Assembly: GCF_003931875.1 (NCBI RefSeq) | Contig: NZ_CP034245.1 | Location: forward strand, 124,001-188,000 | From: Microbacterium sp. 10M-3C3 | GTDB taxonomy: Bacteria; Actinomycetota; Actinomycetes; Actinomycetales; Microbacteriaceae | DNA length: 64,000 nucleotides | Direction: 5' to 3' | Shown: positions 42,988 through 51,814 of the stretch, piece by piece | How the letters are laid out: the number at the start of each line of letters is the position of its first letter | Position numbering within the stretch: the stretch's first letter is position 1 | Notes under the pieces: model-generated | The model's database searches: none | What the model was told of the DNA's origin: nothing | Seen by the model: the letters and a program-made list of their open reading frames with translations, nothing else | Translations under genes and position numbers: made by a program

Positions 42988-44670
42988 TCACTCTGCGGCG
43001 ATCCACACGGTCGTGTCGGCGGGCAGCAGGTCGCCCTCCAGCGGCCCGCTCGCTGCGAGCAGCGCGCCGGCGGGGAGCGCGACGGGCGCGGCGGCCGAGA
43101 CGTTCGCGATCACGAGCACGTCGCCGTTGCGGAACGCCACGACCTCCTCGCCGTAGCCCTCGAGCCACTCGAGCGACCCGGCGCCGAGCGCGCGGGCGCG
43201 GCGCTCCGCGAGCAGTGTGCGATACAGCTCGAGCGTCGAGTCGGGGTCGCCGACCTGCGCGTCGCGAGCGAGCAGCGCCCACTCCGCCGGCTGCGGCAGC
43301 CACGAGGCCCCGGTGGGGCTGAAGCCGTACCCGGGTGCGGCCGCCGTCCACGGCAGCGGGACGCGGCATCCGTCGCGGCCGTAGCGCTCGCCGTTCGTGC
43401 GGAACCACGTCGGGTCCTGCCGCGCCTCGTCGGGGAGGTCGATCGCCTCGGGGAGGCCGAGCTCCTCGCCCTGGTAGATGTACGCCGAGCCGGGGAGGCC
43501 GAGCATGAGCGTCGTCGCGGCGCGGCCGCGACGCAGCCCGAGGACCGGGTCGGGCTTACCCGGGGTCTTCGGGCCGATCCCGTAGCCCTGCGGGTTGTCG
43601 GCGGTGACGGCCAGGCGTGAGGCGTGGCGCACGACGTCGTGGTTCGACAGCACCCACGTGCTGCGCGCGCCGACCGCGGAGTAGGCCCGCAGCGACTCGT
43701 CGATCACGCGGCGCAGCTTCGCCGCATCCCACTCGGTCTCGAGGTACTCGAAGTTGAACGCCTGATGCATCTCGTCGGGGCGCACCCACAGGGCGGTCTT
43801 CTCGATCGTCGGCAGCCACGCCTCGGCGCACAGGGCGCGGTCGCCGTCGTACTCGGCGAGGAGCTCGTGCCAGTCGCGGTAGATCTCGTGCACGCCGGGC
43901 TGACCCCAGTAGGGCACCGACGCCTCATCGCCGCCCATCGACCCGGCGCTCGGGTCGGCCGTGTAGTCGGGGAGGCCGTCCTGCTTGACCAGACCGTGCG
44001 CGACGTCGACGCGGAAGCCGTCGACCCCGCGGTCGAGCCAGAAGCGCAGCACGCGACGGAACTCGGCGCGCACCTCCTCGTTCGACCAGTCGAAGTCGGG
44101 CTGCGACGCGTCGAACAGGTGCAGGTACCACTGGCCGGGCGTGCCGTCGGGCTCGGTCACGCGGGTCCACGCCGGGCCGCCGAAGACCGATTCCCAGTTG
44201 TTGGGCGGCAGCTCGCCGCTCGCGCCGCGGCCGTCGCGGAACATGTACCGGGCGCGCTCGGGGCTGCCGGGCGCCGCGCGCAGCGCCTCCTGGAACCATA
44301 CGTGCTGGTCGGAGGAGTGGTTGGGCACGAGGTCGACGATGATCCGGATGCCGCGGGCGTGCGCGCCGGCGAGCATCGCGTCGAAGTCGGCGAGCGTGCC
44401 GAAGAGCGGGTCGACGTCGCAGTAGTCGGCGACGTCGTAGCCGGCGTCCTTCTGCGGCGAGCGCTGGAACGGGCTCAGCCACAGCGCGTCGACGCCGAGC
44501 TGCTGCAGGTCGTCGAGGTGCGCGGTGACGCCGGCGAGGTCGCCCATGCCGTCGCCGTCGCTGTCGGCGAACGAGCGCGGGTAGATCTGGTAGATGACGG
44601 CTGTGCGCCACCATTCGGAGCCGCGGCCCGCGGATGCGTCGACGCGGGCGTCCTCCTGCGTGAGAGTCAT
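42988..44670 (-). CDS. GH13 alpha-glucosidase / oligo-1,6-glucosidase
   Basis: From ATG 44670 the enzyme has 560 residues, normal for GH13 oligoglucosidases. Conserved regions are visible: VDLVPNHSSDQH, the nucleophile in GFRVDVAHGLV, the acid/base in CAEAWLP and VLSNHDVVRH. No signal peptide is present, so it acts on imported oligosaccharides such as isomaltose or maltose. A LacI operator-like palindrome and a TATCGT box seven bases before the ATG suggest leaderless, sugar-regulated expression. The LacI gene follows 45 bases downstream. Confidence 0.94.
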   Translation of the reverse strand: MTLTQEDARVDASAGRGSEWWRTAVIYQIYPRSFADSDGDGMGDLAGVTAHLDDLQQLGVDALWLSPFQRSPQKDAGYDVADYCDVDPLFGTLADFDAMLAGAHARGIRIIVDLVPNHSSDQHVWFQEALRAAPGSPERARYMFRDGRGASGELPPNNWESVFGGPAWTRVTEPDGTPGQWYLHLFDASQPDFDWSNEEVRAEFRRVLRFWLDRGVDGFRVDVAHGLVKQDGLPDYTADPSAGSMGGDEASVPYWGQPGVHEIYRDWHELLAEYDGDRALCAEAWLPTIEKTALWVRPDEMHQAFNFEYLETEWDAAKLRRVIDESLRAYSAVGARSTWVLSNHDVVRHASRLAVTADNPQGYGIGPKTPGKPDPVLGLRRGRAATTLMLGLPGSAYIYQGEELGLPEAIDLPDEARQDPTWFRTNGERYGRDGCRVPLPWTAAAPGYGFSPTGASWLPQPAEWALLARDAQVGDPDSTLELYRTLLAERRARALGAGSLEWLEGYGEEVVAFRNGDVLVIANVSAAAPVALPAGALLAASGPLEGDLLPADTTVWIAAE

Positions 44671-44677
44671 GGTGCCC

Positions 44678-44700
44678 ACGATAGTGCAAGCGCTTGCACT
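44678..44700 (-). promoter_or_regulatory. Glucosidase promoter with LacI-type operator
   Basis: AGTGCAAGCGCTTGCACT (44683-44700) is a perfect 18-base palindrome with the central GCAAGCGCTTGC typical of LacI-family operators. It abuts the -10-like TATCGT (minus strand, 44683-44678), which lies seven bases before the glucosidase ATG. Binding would block the polymerase directly. The LacI-family gene downstream is the obvious partner. Confidence 0.82.
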
Positions 44701-44731
44701 CGCGGGCATCCGTTCGCGCACCGGTCGTTCC

Positions 44732-44796
44732 GGAGGAGATCGAGGTTCGGGAGGGCCGATGCGCCGCATCCACCCTCCCGAGGCCGGATCTCCTCC
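44732..44796. repeat. Cruciform-type dispersed repeat, copy 1
   Basis: Nested inverted arms: outer GGAGGAGATC (44732-44741) / GATCTCCTCC (44787-44796), middle TCGGGAGGG (44747-44755) / CCCTCCCGA (44773-44781), and apical GATGCG (44758-44763) / CGCATC (44765-44770). It lies in the divergent gap between the glucosidase and apt. A second, closely similar copy is at 63623-63687. Confidence 0.8.
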
Positions 44797-44830
44797 CGAG
44801 CCCACCGCGCCTCGCGGGTATCGTGGGCGG

Positions 44831-45358
44831 GTGCCCGACACCGCAGACCTCGACCGCGCCCTCGCGCTGATCGGCAGCATCCCCGACTACCCCGAGCCGG
44901 GTGTCATGTTCCGCGACATCACACCGCTGCTGGCGGATGCAGCGGCGCTGCGCACGACGATCGACGCGATGCTCGCGCCCTTCGCAGGGCAGTTCGACGT
45001 CGTGGCGGGCATCGAGGCCCGCGGCTTCCTCCTCGCGGGCGCCGCGGCGACGGCCGCGGGCGTCGGGCTCGTGCCGATCCGCAAGGCCGGGAAGCTCCCG
45101 CGGCCCGCCGCATCTGTGTCGTACGCCCTGGAGTACGGCACCGCGGCGATCGAGATGCACGACGACATGCCTGCCGGCACGCGCGTGCTGCTGCTGGACG
45201 ACGTGCTCGCCACGGGCGGAACGCTCGCGGCCGGGCGCGAGCTCGTCGACCGCCTCGGCGGTCACGTGGTCGGCACCGCCGCGCTCCTGGAGATCGAGGC
45301 CCTCGGCGGCCGAGCGCTCCTCGGCGACGAGCCGCTGCACACGCTCTTCGTCGTCTGA
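44831..45358 (+). CDS. apt: Adenine phosphoribosyltransferase
   Basis: Apt makes AMP from adenine and PRPP. The GTG start 44831 is six bases after TATCGT, the leaderless-type arrangement. The 175-residue protein has IPDYPEPGVMFRDITPLL, GIEARGFLLAGAAA, RKAGKLPRP and the PRPP motif LLLDDVLATGGTLAAG. A longer in-frame upstream ATG exists but precedes the repeat element and is not credible. Its presence near the purine-catabolic block is consistent with salvage versus degradation of adenine. Confidence 0.95.
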   Translation: MPDTADLDRALALIGSIPDYPEPGVMFRDITPLLADAAALRTTIDAMLAPFAGQFDVVAGIEARGFLLAGAAATAAGVGLVPIRKAGKLPRPAASVSYALEYGTAAIEMHDDMPAGTRVLLLDDVLATGGTLAAGRELVDRLGGHVVGTAALLEIEALGGRALLGDEPLHTLFVV

Positions 45359-45363
45359 CGCCG

Positions 45364-45647
45364 CGCCGCCGCATCCGTCGTCCGTCGTCCGCCGGCCTGC
45401 ACGAATTCAGGCTGAGCGCGGCCGACATCCGCGACACGCCGGCGCGCGGGCGCCGAGGCCGCCGCCGTGCCTGAGTACGTGCGGATCCGCGTCGGCACGC
45501 ACGCGCGCCGCCGCATCCGTCATCCGTCGTCCGCCGGCCTGCACGAATTCAGGCTGAGCGGGGCCGACATCCGCGACACGCCGGTGCGCGGGCGCCGAGG
45601 CCGCCGCCGTGCCTGAGTACGTGCGGATCAGCGTCGGGCACGCACCC
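45364..45647. repeat. 142-bp tandem duplication in a gene-free stretch
   Basis: The segment starting CGCCGCCGCATCCGTC at 45364 is repeated almost exactly from 45506, an offset of 142 bases, with only scattered substitutions. Each copy holds GCCTG-N8-CAGGC and an EcoRI site (45403 and 45545). This gap of about 340 bases between apt and hpxO has no convincing gene. It could hold a duplicated terminator region or a small RNA. Confidence 0.75.
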
Positions 45648-45697
45648 GTGCCGACCGCGTGCCCGCCCCGCGCGGGCGAGGACCCCCGGCGGGCGGC

Positions 45698-46891
45698 CTA
45701 GGTGAGGACGCCGCCGAATTCCACGGGGCTGCCCGCGATGTTGCCGAGGATGCCGCGGATGATGCCGCTGCCGTCCTCGCGGCGCAGGTCGTCGTACCAC
45801 GCGGCCGTGACGGCCGGGTCGAACGCGTGCGTCTCCCACGCGCGCTTGCGCGCCCGCAGCACGAGGTCGGCCGCGCGCGGCGACCGCGCGTGCTGGTAGC
45901 GGCGCAGCGCGTCCTCGACGCCGAGCGTCGCGGTGGCGAACACGATCCCCAGCACGAAGCTGTCCTCGAGCGCCGAGCACGCGCCCTGCCCGATGTCGGG
46001 CGCCGTGTTGTGCGCGGCATCCCCGAGGATCGCGACGCGCCCGCGCACCCACGTATGGAACGGGTCGATGTCCCAGATCTCCACGCGGTTCAGCGACACC
46101 GTGGGGTCGATCGCGTCGAACAGCGCCCGCACGCCGGGCGCGCCCCACGACCCGAACGCCACCTCGAGGGGCCGGATGCCGTCGGCGTCGCGGTCGTACG
46201 GCAGGCCCGAGGGCTGCGGCACGTCGACGAAGAAGTAGAACCGGTCGCCCGCCACCGGCATGACGGCGCAGCGCTTTCCGTCGGCGACGTACGTCGTCCA
46301 CTGGCCGAGCGGCCCGATCCGCGGATCGGCCGCGACGAGCCCGTTGTAGTTCGTGTAGCCGGAGTAGGTGCGCTCGGGCTGCGCCGCCGCATCCGCCGTC
46401 ACGTAGTCGCGCGTGATCGAGCGCGCGCCGTCGGCCCCGAGCAGCAGATCGGCGGTGTCGCTCGTGCCGTCGGCGAACTGCGCGGTGACGGTCGTGCCGT
46501 CGTCCTCGATGCCCACGAGCTGCTTGCCGAGGCGGATGCGGTCGAGCCCCACCCGCTCCATCATGAGCGCCTGCAGCTCGGCGCGCGCGACGGGATAGGG
46601 GCGCTGGCCGGTGCGCTCGGTGACGGGGGCGAGGCTGAAGCGGCACATCTCCTCGCCGGTGAGGCCGTCGTAGTAGGCCATGTCGTCCATGCGGCCGCCG
46701 AGGGCGGCGACCTCGTCGCCGAGGCCCAGCCAGTTGAGCACCTTGACGCCGTTGGACCACAGCGACAGCGCGGCGCCGACCGGGCGGTTCTCCCGCATCC
46801 GGTCGTACACCACCACCTCGTGCCCGAGGCGCAGCAGCGCGATCGCCGCGCTCGTGCCGCCGATGCCGGCGCCGATGATGATGACCTTCAT
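45698..46891 (-). CDS. hpxO: FAD-dependent urate hydroxylase (HpxO type)
   Basis: HpxO converts urate to 5-hydroxyisourate with FAD, NADH and oxygen. The 397-residue protein has the FAD motif IIGAGIGGTSAAIAL, an NRPVGAALSLWSNGVKVL segment typical of HpxO, LLLGADGARS and the second flavin motif ILGDAAHNTAPDIGQGACSALED. It overlaps uraH by 4 bases and forms the urate-to-OHCU end of the operon together with uraH and uraD. This replaces a urate oxidase. Confidence 0.9.
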   Translation of the reverse strand: MKVIIIGAGIGGTSAAIALLRLGHEVVVYDRMRENRPVGAALSLWSNGVKVLNWLGLGDEVAALGGRMDDMAYYDGLTGEEMCRFSLAPVTERTGQRPYPVARAELQALMMERVGLDRIRLGKQLVGIEDDGTTVTAQFADGTSDTADLLLGADGARSITRDYVTADAAAQPERTYSGYTNYNGLVAADPRIGPLGQWTTYVADGKRCAVMPVAGDRFYFFVDVPQPSGLPYDRDADGIRPLEVAFGSWGAPGVRALFDAIDPTVSLNRVEIWDIDPFHTWVRGRVAILGDAAHNTAPDIGQGACSALEDSFVLGIVFATATLGVEDALRRYQHARSPRAADLVLRARKRAWETHAFDPAVTAAWYDDLRREDGSGIIRGILGNIAGSPVEFGGVLT

Positions 46892-47205
46892 GAGCCGCGG
46901 TAGGTCGTGTAGGCGAACGGGCTCAGCAGCAGCGGCACGTGCAGGTGCGGCTCGTCGCCGACCGCGAACGCGACCGTCACGCGCGGATGGAACGACGTGA
47001 CCGCCTGCGCGGCGAAGTACGCGCCGGTGTCGAAGGTCAGCGCGTACTCGCCGGGCTCGAGCCGGTCGGGACCGAGGGCGAGCCGGCCGTCGGCGTCGGT
47101 CTCGCCGGTCGCGACGATGCCGTCGGGACCGGTCAGCACGACCGCCACACCGCGCGCGGGCTGACCGGATGCGGCGTCGAGGACGTGTGTGGTGAGGTGG
47201 GTCAT
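46888..47205 (-). CDS. uraH: 5-Hydroxyisourate hydrolase
   Basis: UraH hydrolyses 5-hydroxyisourate to OHCU. The 105-residue protein begins MTHLTTHVLDAASGQPARGVAV, with the catalytic THVLD stretch, and ends in the diagnostic PFAYTTYRGS. It has the transthyretin-like fold. The start overlaps the uraD stop (ATGA) and its own stop overlaps hpxO, so the three are one translational unit. Confidence 0.95.
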   Translation of the reverse strand: MTHLTTHVLDAASGQPARGVAVVLTGPDGIVATGETDADGRLALGPDRLEPGEYALTFDTGAYFAAQAVTSFHPRVTVAFAVGDEPHLHVPLLLSPFAYTTYRGS

Positions 47206-47726
47206 TCGCGATCCTCCGGAGGGACGGTGTCGTCGACGATGGTGTCGCCCAGGCGCAGCATCGCGATCTCGGCGAGCTGCGCGGTCGCCTCGCGCACCTC
47301 GGTGTCGGGGTCGTTCTCCAGGCGCCGGTGCAGCTCGGCGAGCATCTCGGCAGGCGCCCGGCCGGCCGCGCGGATGAGGAACACGCGGCCGAAGCGCTCC
47401 TCGTAGGCGGCGTTGCCGGCGGCCATCGCGGCCGTGACGTCGTCGCCCGCGGTCGCCATCGACGCCTGCTCGCGGCGGGATGCGGCGGCCTCCGCGTCCG
47501 CGCCCGTCACGCGCGCGCCGATCCGCGGGTGGTGGGCGAGGGCCTGCTCGAGCTCGGCGGGCGTCCACTGCGCCGCGAGGGCGCCGGCGTAGGCCGTGAG
47601 CGCGTCGACCGAGGCGTACGGACGTCCGGCGGCCACCGCATCCGCCCACGCCGGGACGTTCGCCCACACGCGCGCCGTCGCGGCCGCTTCGACCGCGGGC
47701 GCGGCGTTGAAATCGGCGAGCAGCAT
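47202..47726 (-). CDS. uraD: OHCU decarboxylase
   Basis: UraD decarboxylates OHCU to S-allantoin. The 174-residue all-helical protein has LADFNAAPAVEAAA, the HHPRIGAR catalytic motif and NAAYEERFGRVFLIRAAGR. A TAGCGT box (47739-47734) seven bases before the ATG indicates leaderless transcription from the shared divergent promoter. It is the first gene of the uraD-uraH-hpxO operon. Confidence 0.94.
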   Translation of the reverse strand: MLLADFNAAPAVEAAATARVWANVPAWADAVAAGRPYASVDALTAYAGALAAQWTPAELEQALAHHPRIGARVTGADAEAAASRREQASMATAGDDVTAAMAAGNAAYEERFGRVFLIRAAGRAPAEMLAELHRRLENDPDTEVREATAQLAEIAMLRLGDTIVDDTVPPEDRE

Positions 47727-47733
47727 GCCGGTC

Positions 47734-47802
47734 ACGCTAGCCCGGCCGCGTTTCCCGGATGTTGCCGTGGGTAACATCCGGGAAACGCACGGCCCGTACG
47801 GT
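47734..47802. promoter_or_regulatory. Shared divergent promoter with a 39-bp palindromic operator (uraD / allB)
   Basis: CGTTTCCCGGATGTT (47749-47763) and AACATCCGGGAAACG (47773-47787) are perfect 15-base arms around a 9-base spacer. The -10 boxes TAGCGT (uraD, 47739-47734) and TACGGT (allB, 47797-47802) lie exactly 10 bases outside each arm, so the palindrome covers both -35 regions symmetrically. One regulator should control the whole urate and allantoin pathway from here. No dedicated regulator gene adjoins; the XRE-cupin protein at 61.9 kb or a distant protein are candidates. Confidence 0.85.
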
Positions 47803-47808
47803 GACGGC

Positions 47809-49149
47809 ATGAGCAGTTCGCAGCCGGCGTCGATCGCGGCGCGCCGCGCGTGGGTCGATGGCGCGTTCGGCCCGGCGACCGTGCGCATCGAGGACGGCCG
47901 CATCGCGGCGGTCGACGCGTTCGATCCCGGCGCCGACGTGGTCCTGCCCGACGCCCACGTGCTGCTGCCCGGCCTGGTCGACTCGCACGTGCACCTCGAC
48001 GAGCCCGGCCGCACCGAGTGGGAGGGGTTCGCCACCGGCACGGCCGCGGCCGCGGCGGGCGGCGTGACCACCGTGCTGGACATGCCGCTGAACAGCCTGC
48101 CGGTGACCACCACCCCCGACGCGCTCGCCGTCAAGCGCGCCGCCGCCGCCGGCAAGCTCGCCGTCGACGTCGGCTACTGGGGCGGCGCGGTGCCGGAGAA
48201 CCTCGGGTCGCTCGGCGCGCTCGACGCGGCCGGCGTCGTGGGCTTCAAGTGCTTCCTGTCGCCGTCGGGCATCCCCGAGTTCGGCCACCTCGACGCCGCG
48301 CAGCTCGAGGCCGCACTCGCGGAGATCGCCGCGCTCGGCGGCATCCTGATCGTCCACGCCGAAGACCCCGCCCATCTGCACGGCGACGGCGCGCTCGGCG
48401 AGCACTACGCCGCGTTCCTCGCGTCGCGCCCGCCGCAGAGCGAGCGCGAGGCGATCCGCGCGGTGATCGACGCGTCCCGGCGCACGCGCGCCCGCGCCCA
48501 CATCGTGCACGTGTCGGATGCCTCGTCGCTCGAGGACGTCCGCGCCGCGAAGGCCGAGGGCGTGCCGCTCACGATCGAGACGTGCCCGCACTACCTGACG
48601 CTCACCGCCGAGCAGGTGCCGGACGGCGACGGGTGGTTCAAGTGCTGCCCGCCGATCCGCGATGCCGCGAACCAGGACCTGCTGTGGCAGGGCGTGCTCG
48701 ACGGCACGGTCGACGCGATCGTGAGCGACCATTCCCCGGCCACCGCCGAGCTCAAGGGCGCGAGCGACTTCGGCGAGGCGTGGGGCGGCATCGCGGGGCT
48801 GCAGACGGGCTTCGCCGCCGTGTGGACCGAGGCCCGCCGTCGCGGCGTGCCGCTCGAGCGGCTGCTGCCGCTGTTCACGACCGGACCGGCCCGCATCGGC
48901 GGACTCGGCGGCGGCGGGCGCCTCGCGGCGGGCGAGCCCGCGCACGTCGTCGCGTTCGACCCGGATGCGGCGTGGATCGTCGACGTCCGCGCGCTGCAGT
49001 ACCGCAACAAGGTCTCGCCGTGGAACGGCCGTACCCTCCGCGGGCTCGTGCGGACCACGTGGGTGCACGGCGCGGTCGCGTGGGATGGCGAGCGCGTCGT
49101 CGCCCGCGTGGGCCGGGAGCTCCTCGCCGACACGGAGGTGCTGCGGTGA
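47809..49149 (+). CDS. allB: Allantoinase
   Basis: AllB opens the allantoin ring to allantoate. The 446-residue enzyme has the metal motif DSHVHLDEPGRTEWEGF, the carbamylated Lys in GFKCFLSPSG, IVHAED, TCPHYLTL and SDHSPATAELKG. The ATG is six bases after TACGGT, so the transcript is probably leaderless. It heads a run of five genes with 4-base overlaps. Confidence 0.95.
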   Translation: MSSSQPASIAARRAWVDGAFGPATVRIEDGRIAAVDAFDPGADVVLPDAHVLLPGLVDSHVHLDEPGRTEWEGFATGTAAAAAGGVTTVLDMPLNSLPVTTTPDALAVKRAAAAGKLAVDVGYWGGAVPENLGSLGALDAAGVVGFKCFLSPSGIPEFGHLDAAQLEAALAEIAALGGILIVHAEDPAHLHGDGALGEHYAAFLASRPPQSEREAIRAVIDASRRTRARAHIVHVSDASSLEDVRAAKAEGVPLTIETCPHYLTLTAEQVPDGDGWFKCCPPIRDAANQDLLWQGVLDGTVDAIVSDHSPATAELKGASDFGEAWGGIAGLQTGFAAVWTEARRRGVPLERLLPLFTTGPARIGGLGGGGRLAAGEPAHVVAFDPDAAWIVDVRALQYRNKVSPWNGRTLRGLVRTTWVHGAVAWDGERVVARVGRELLADTEVLR

Positions 49150-50231
49150 GCGCGATCCTCCAGCCGGGCGTCGGCGACATCCCCGGCGACCACTACCTGC
49201 CCGCGACACCCGACACCGTGCTGTGGGGGCGCTCGCCGTGCGAGGCGGATGCGGCGGTCCTCCGCGTCGCGGCGGGGGAGACCGTCACGATCGACACCGT
49301 GAGCCACGAGGGCCTCCTCCCCGACCAGGGGAGCGACCCGGCGGCGTTCTTCGCCGGCCACGGGGTCGCCGCAAGCGCCGTGCTCGACGACGCGCGCGAG
49401 ATCGCGGCGCGCGTGCCGCGGGACGCCGCATCCGACGGTCCGCACGTGCTGACCGGCCCGATGCACGTCGAGGGCGCGCAGCCGGGCGACCTGCTGCGGA
49501 TCACCGTCGAGCGCCTCGTGCCCCGCGTGCCGTACGGCGTGATCTCCAACCGTCACGGCAAAGGCGCGCTGTCGGGCGAGCTGCCGCGCGGCGAAGGCAA
49601 CGTGAGCGTCTTCGCCGCGGTCGAGGAACGCGACGGCGCGCTGTACGGCACGCTGCCGGCCGTCGAGGGCGGAGCGCACACGGTGGCCTTCCCGCTCGCG
49701 CCGTTCCTCGGCACGATGGGGGTGGCGGTCGCCGGATCCGAGCGCCCGCACTCGGTGCCGCCCGGCGCCCACGGCGGCAACATCGACATCAACCTCCTCG
49801 TCGAGGGCGCCGTGCTGTACCTGCCGGTGCAGGTCGAGGGCGCGCTCGCGTACGTCGGCGACCCGCACTTCGCCCAGGGCGACGGCGAGGTCGCGCTCAC
49901 GGCGCTCGAGGCGTCGCTGCGCGCGACGCTGCGGTTCGACGTGGTGCCGCGCGCCCAGGCGCTCGCCGAGTTCGGCGAGGTCGGCGGTCCGCTCGCCCGG
50001 GCCGGCGGGTACCTCGTGCCCACGGGCCTCGATCCCGACCTCGACGAGGCGATGCGCAACTGCGTGCGTGCGGCGCTGTCGCTCCTGCAGGCGCGCTACG
50101 GCATGGCCGAGCACCTCGCGTACGCGTACCTGTCGGCCGCGACCGACTTCGACATCTCGCAGGTCGTCGACATCGTGTGCGGCGTGCACGCCCGCATCCG
50201 CGAGGCCGACTTCGAGGGGATCGAGCCGTGA
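49146..50231 (+). CDS. Acetamidase/formamidase family protein
   Basis: The GTG overlaps the allB stop. The 361-residue product resembles FmdA/AmdA: TVTIDTVSHEGL, GPHVLTGPMHVEGAQPGDLL, HGKGALSGELP and the metal-site stretch AHGGNIDINLLVEGA. The family hydrolyses short amides to acid and ammonia. In this operon it may act on a formamide- or oxamate-like product of ureide breakdown. It is inserted between allantoinase and the amidase fusion with no gaps. Confidence 0.87.
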   Translation: MSAILQPGVGDIPGDHYLPATPDTVLWGRSPCEADAAVLRVAAGETVTIDTVSHEGLLPDQGSDPAAFFAGHGVAASAVLDDAREIAARVPRDAASDGPHVLTGPMHVEGAQPGDLLRITVERLVPRVPYGVISNRHGKGALSGELPRGEGNVSVFAAVEERDGALYGTLPAVEGGAHTVAFPLAPFLGTMGVAVAGSERPHSVPPGAHGGNIDINLLVEGAVLYLPVQVEGALAYVGDPHFAQGDGEVALTALEASLRATLRFDVVPRAQALAEFGEVGGPLARAGGYLVPTGLDPDLDEAMRNCVRAALSLLQARYGMAEHLAYAYLSAATDFDISQVVDIVCGVHARIREADFEGIEP

Positions 50232-51814
50232 GCGATGTAACGGGCGTGATCCCGGATGCGGCGCTGCGGGCCGCGTTCGAGGCCTACGAGGCGGCCGTGA
50301 TCGCGAACGACCTCGACGCGCTCGACGCGTTCTTCGCGCCCGGCGCCGACACGCTCCGCGGCGACGCGGCGGGCCTCCTCGTCGGGCACGACGCGATCTC
50401 GGCGTTCCGCGCGACGCGCGGCGGCGTGTCGCCGCGCGTCATCGAGAGCGTGCAGCACCGCGAGCTCGCCCCGGGCACGGCGCTGATCGTGTCGGTCTCG
50501 CGCTTCCTCGCCGGCGGCCGCGGCCTCCAGACGCAGGTGTGGCAGCGCGGGGACGACGCCGCGTGGCGCATCACCGCCGCGCACGTGACGCCGCGTCCGC
50601 AGGCCCTCGACCGCACGGTGTGGCGGAGCGTGGGCGACCCGTTCTTCCAGGGGGCGTGGGACGGCCCCCTGGCGGGCCTCACAGTCGCCGTGAAGGACCT
50701 CTTCGCGATCAAGGGCTTCCGCATCGGCGCCGGCAACCCCGCCTACCTCGAGGGTGCGCGTCCCGAGACGACGACCGCCCCGGCTGTCGCCGACCTGCTG
50801 CGCGCGGGCGCGTCGCTGCGCGGCATCGCGCGCACCGACGAGTTCGCGTACTCGCTCGCGGGCGACAACGCGCACTACGGCACGCCCCCGAACGGCGCCC
50901 TCCCGGGAGCGCTGCCCGGCGGCTCGTCGAGCGGTCCCGCCACGGCGGTCGCGACCGCGCAGGCGGAGATCGGGCTCGCCACCGACACAGCGGGGTCGAT
51001 CCGGGTGCCCGCCTCGTACCAGGGCCTGTGGGGTCTCCGCACGACGCACGGACTCGTGCCGCGTCAGGGCCTGGTGCCCCTCGCCCAGTCGTTCGACACG
51101 GTCGGCTGGCTCACGCGCGACGGCGACACGCTCCAGCGCGTGGCCGACTGGTGCCTGAGCTACGACGGCTCGGCGACGACCGAGAACGTCTATGGCGCCT
51201 CGGGTGACGACCTGCCGTGGCGCTTCGCGGTGCCCGACGAGATCCTCGGATGCCTCGACCCCGGCACACGCGCCGCGTTCGACGCGTTCACGACCGATCT
51301 CGACGCGCCGATCGGGCACGTGTCGATCGGCGACCTCGACGCGTACGTCGACGCGTTCCGGACCGTGCAGGGCGCCGAGGCGTGGCGCAACAACGGCGAC
51401 TGGGTGCGCGAGCATCCGGGCGCCCTCGGGGCGGCCGTCGCCGAGCGGTTCCGCGCCGCCGCCGGCGTCACCGCGGCGCAGGAGGCCGCCGCGCGCCGCG
51501 CGATCCTCGAGCTGCGGGCGCGCCTGACCGCCGCGGTCGACGACGCCGTGCTGCTCTTCCCCGCCGTGCCGGGCGCCGCGCCGCTGCGCACGGCGCCGGC
51601 GTCGGCGATCGACGCCACCCGGACCGCGACGCTGCGCATGACCGCCCCCGCCGCGATCGCGGCCCTCCCCTCCCTGTCCGTGCCGCTGCTGACCGTAGCC
51701 TCGCCCGCCGGGCCCGCGCCCGTCGGGCTGTGCCTCGTCGCCGCATCCGGCACGGACATCGCCCTTGTGCGCCTCGGCCGACGCCTGGCGCAGCTCTCGC
51801 AGGAGAACGCATGA
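50228..51814 (+). CDS. AtzH-like (DUF3225) domain fused to an AtzE-like amidase
   Basis: The GTG overlaps the previous stop. Residues 1-130 form a SnoaL-type DUF3225 domain (LRAAFEAYEAAVIANDLDALDAFFAPGAD, VWQRGDDAAWRITAAHV) as in AtzH/HpxZ. The rest is an amidase-signature enzyme: VAVKDLFAIKG (Lys), PGGSSSGPA (Ser) and TDTAGSIRVPA (Ser nucleophile). Separate atzH and atzE genes occur in cyanurate pathways and hpxZ/hpxX in oxamate-type purine breakdown. The fused form here, inside an allantoin operon, suggests hydrolysis of a carbamoyl or ureido intermediate. Confidence 0.85.
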   Translation: MSDVTGVIPDAALRAAFEAYEAAVIANDLDALDAFFAPGADTLRGDAAGLLVGHDAISAFRATRGGVSPRVIESVQHRELAPGTALIVSVSRFLAGGRGLQTQVWQRGDDAAWRITAAHVTPRPQALDRTVWRSVGDPFFQGAWDGPLAGLTVAVKDLFAIKGFRIGAGNPAYLEGARPETTTAPAVADLLRAGASLRGIARTDEFAYSLAGDNAHYGTPPNGALPGALPGGSSSGPATAVATAQAEIGLATDTAGSIRVPASYQGLWGLRTTHGLVPRQGLVPLAQSFDTVGWLTRDGDTLQRVADWCLSYDGSATTENVYGASGDDLPWRFAVPDEILGCLDPGTRAAFDAFTTDLDAPIGHVSIGDLDAYVDAFRTVQGAEAWRNNGDWVREHPGALGAAVAERFRAAAGVTAAQEAAARRAILELRARLTAAVDDAVLLFPAVPGAAPLRTAPASAIDATRTATLRMTAPAAIAALPSLSVPLLTVASPAGPAPVGLCLVAASGTDIALVRLGRRLAQLSQENA

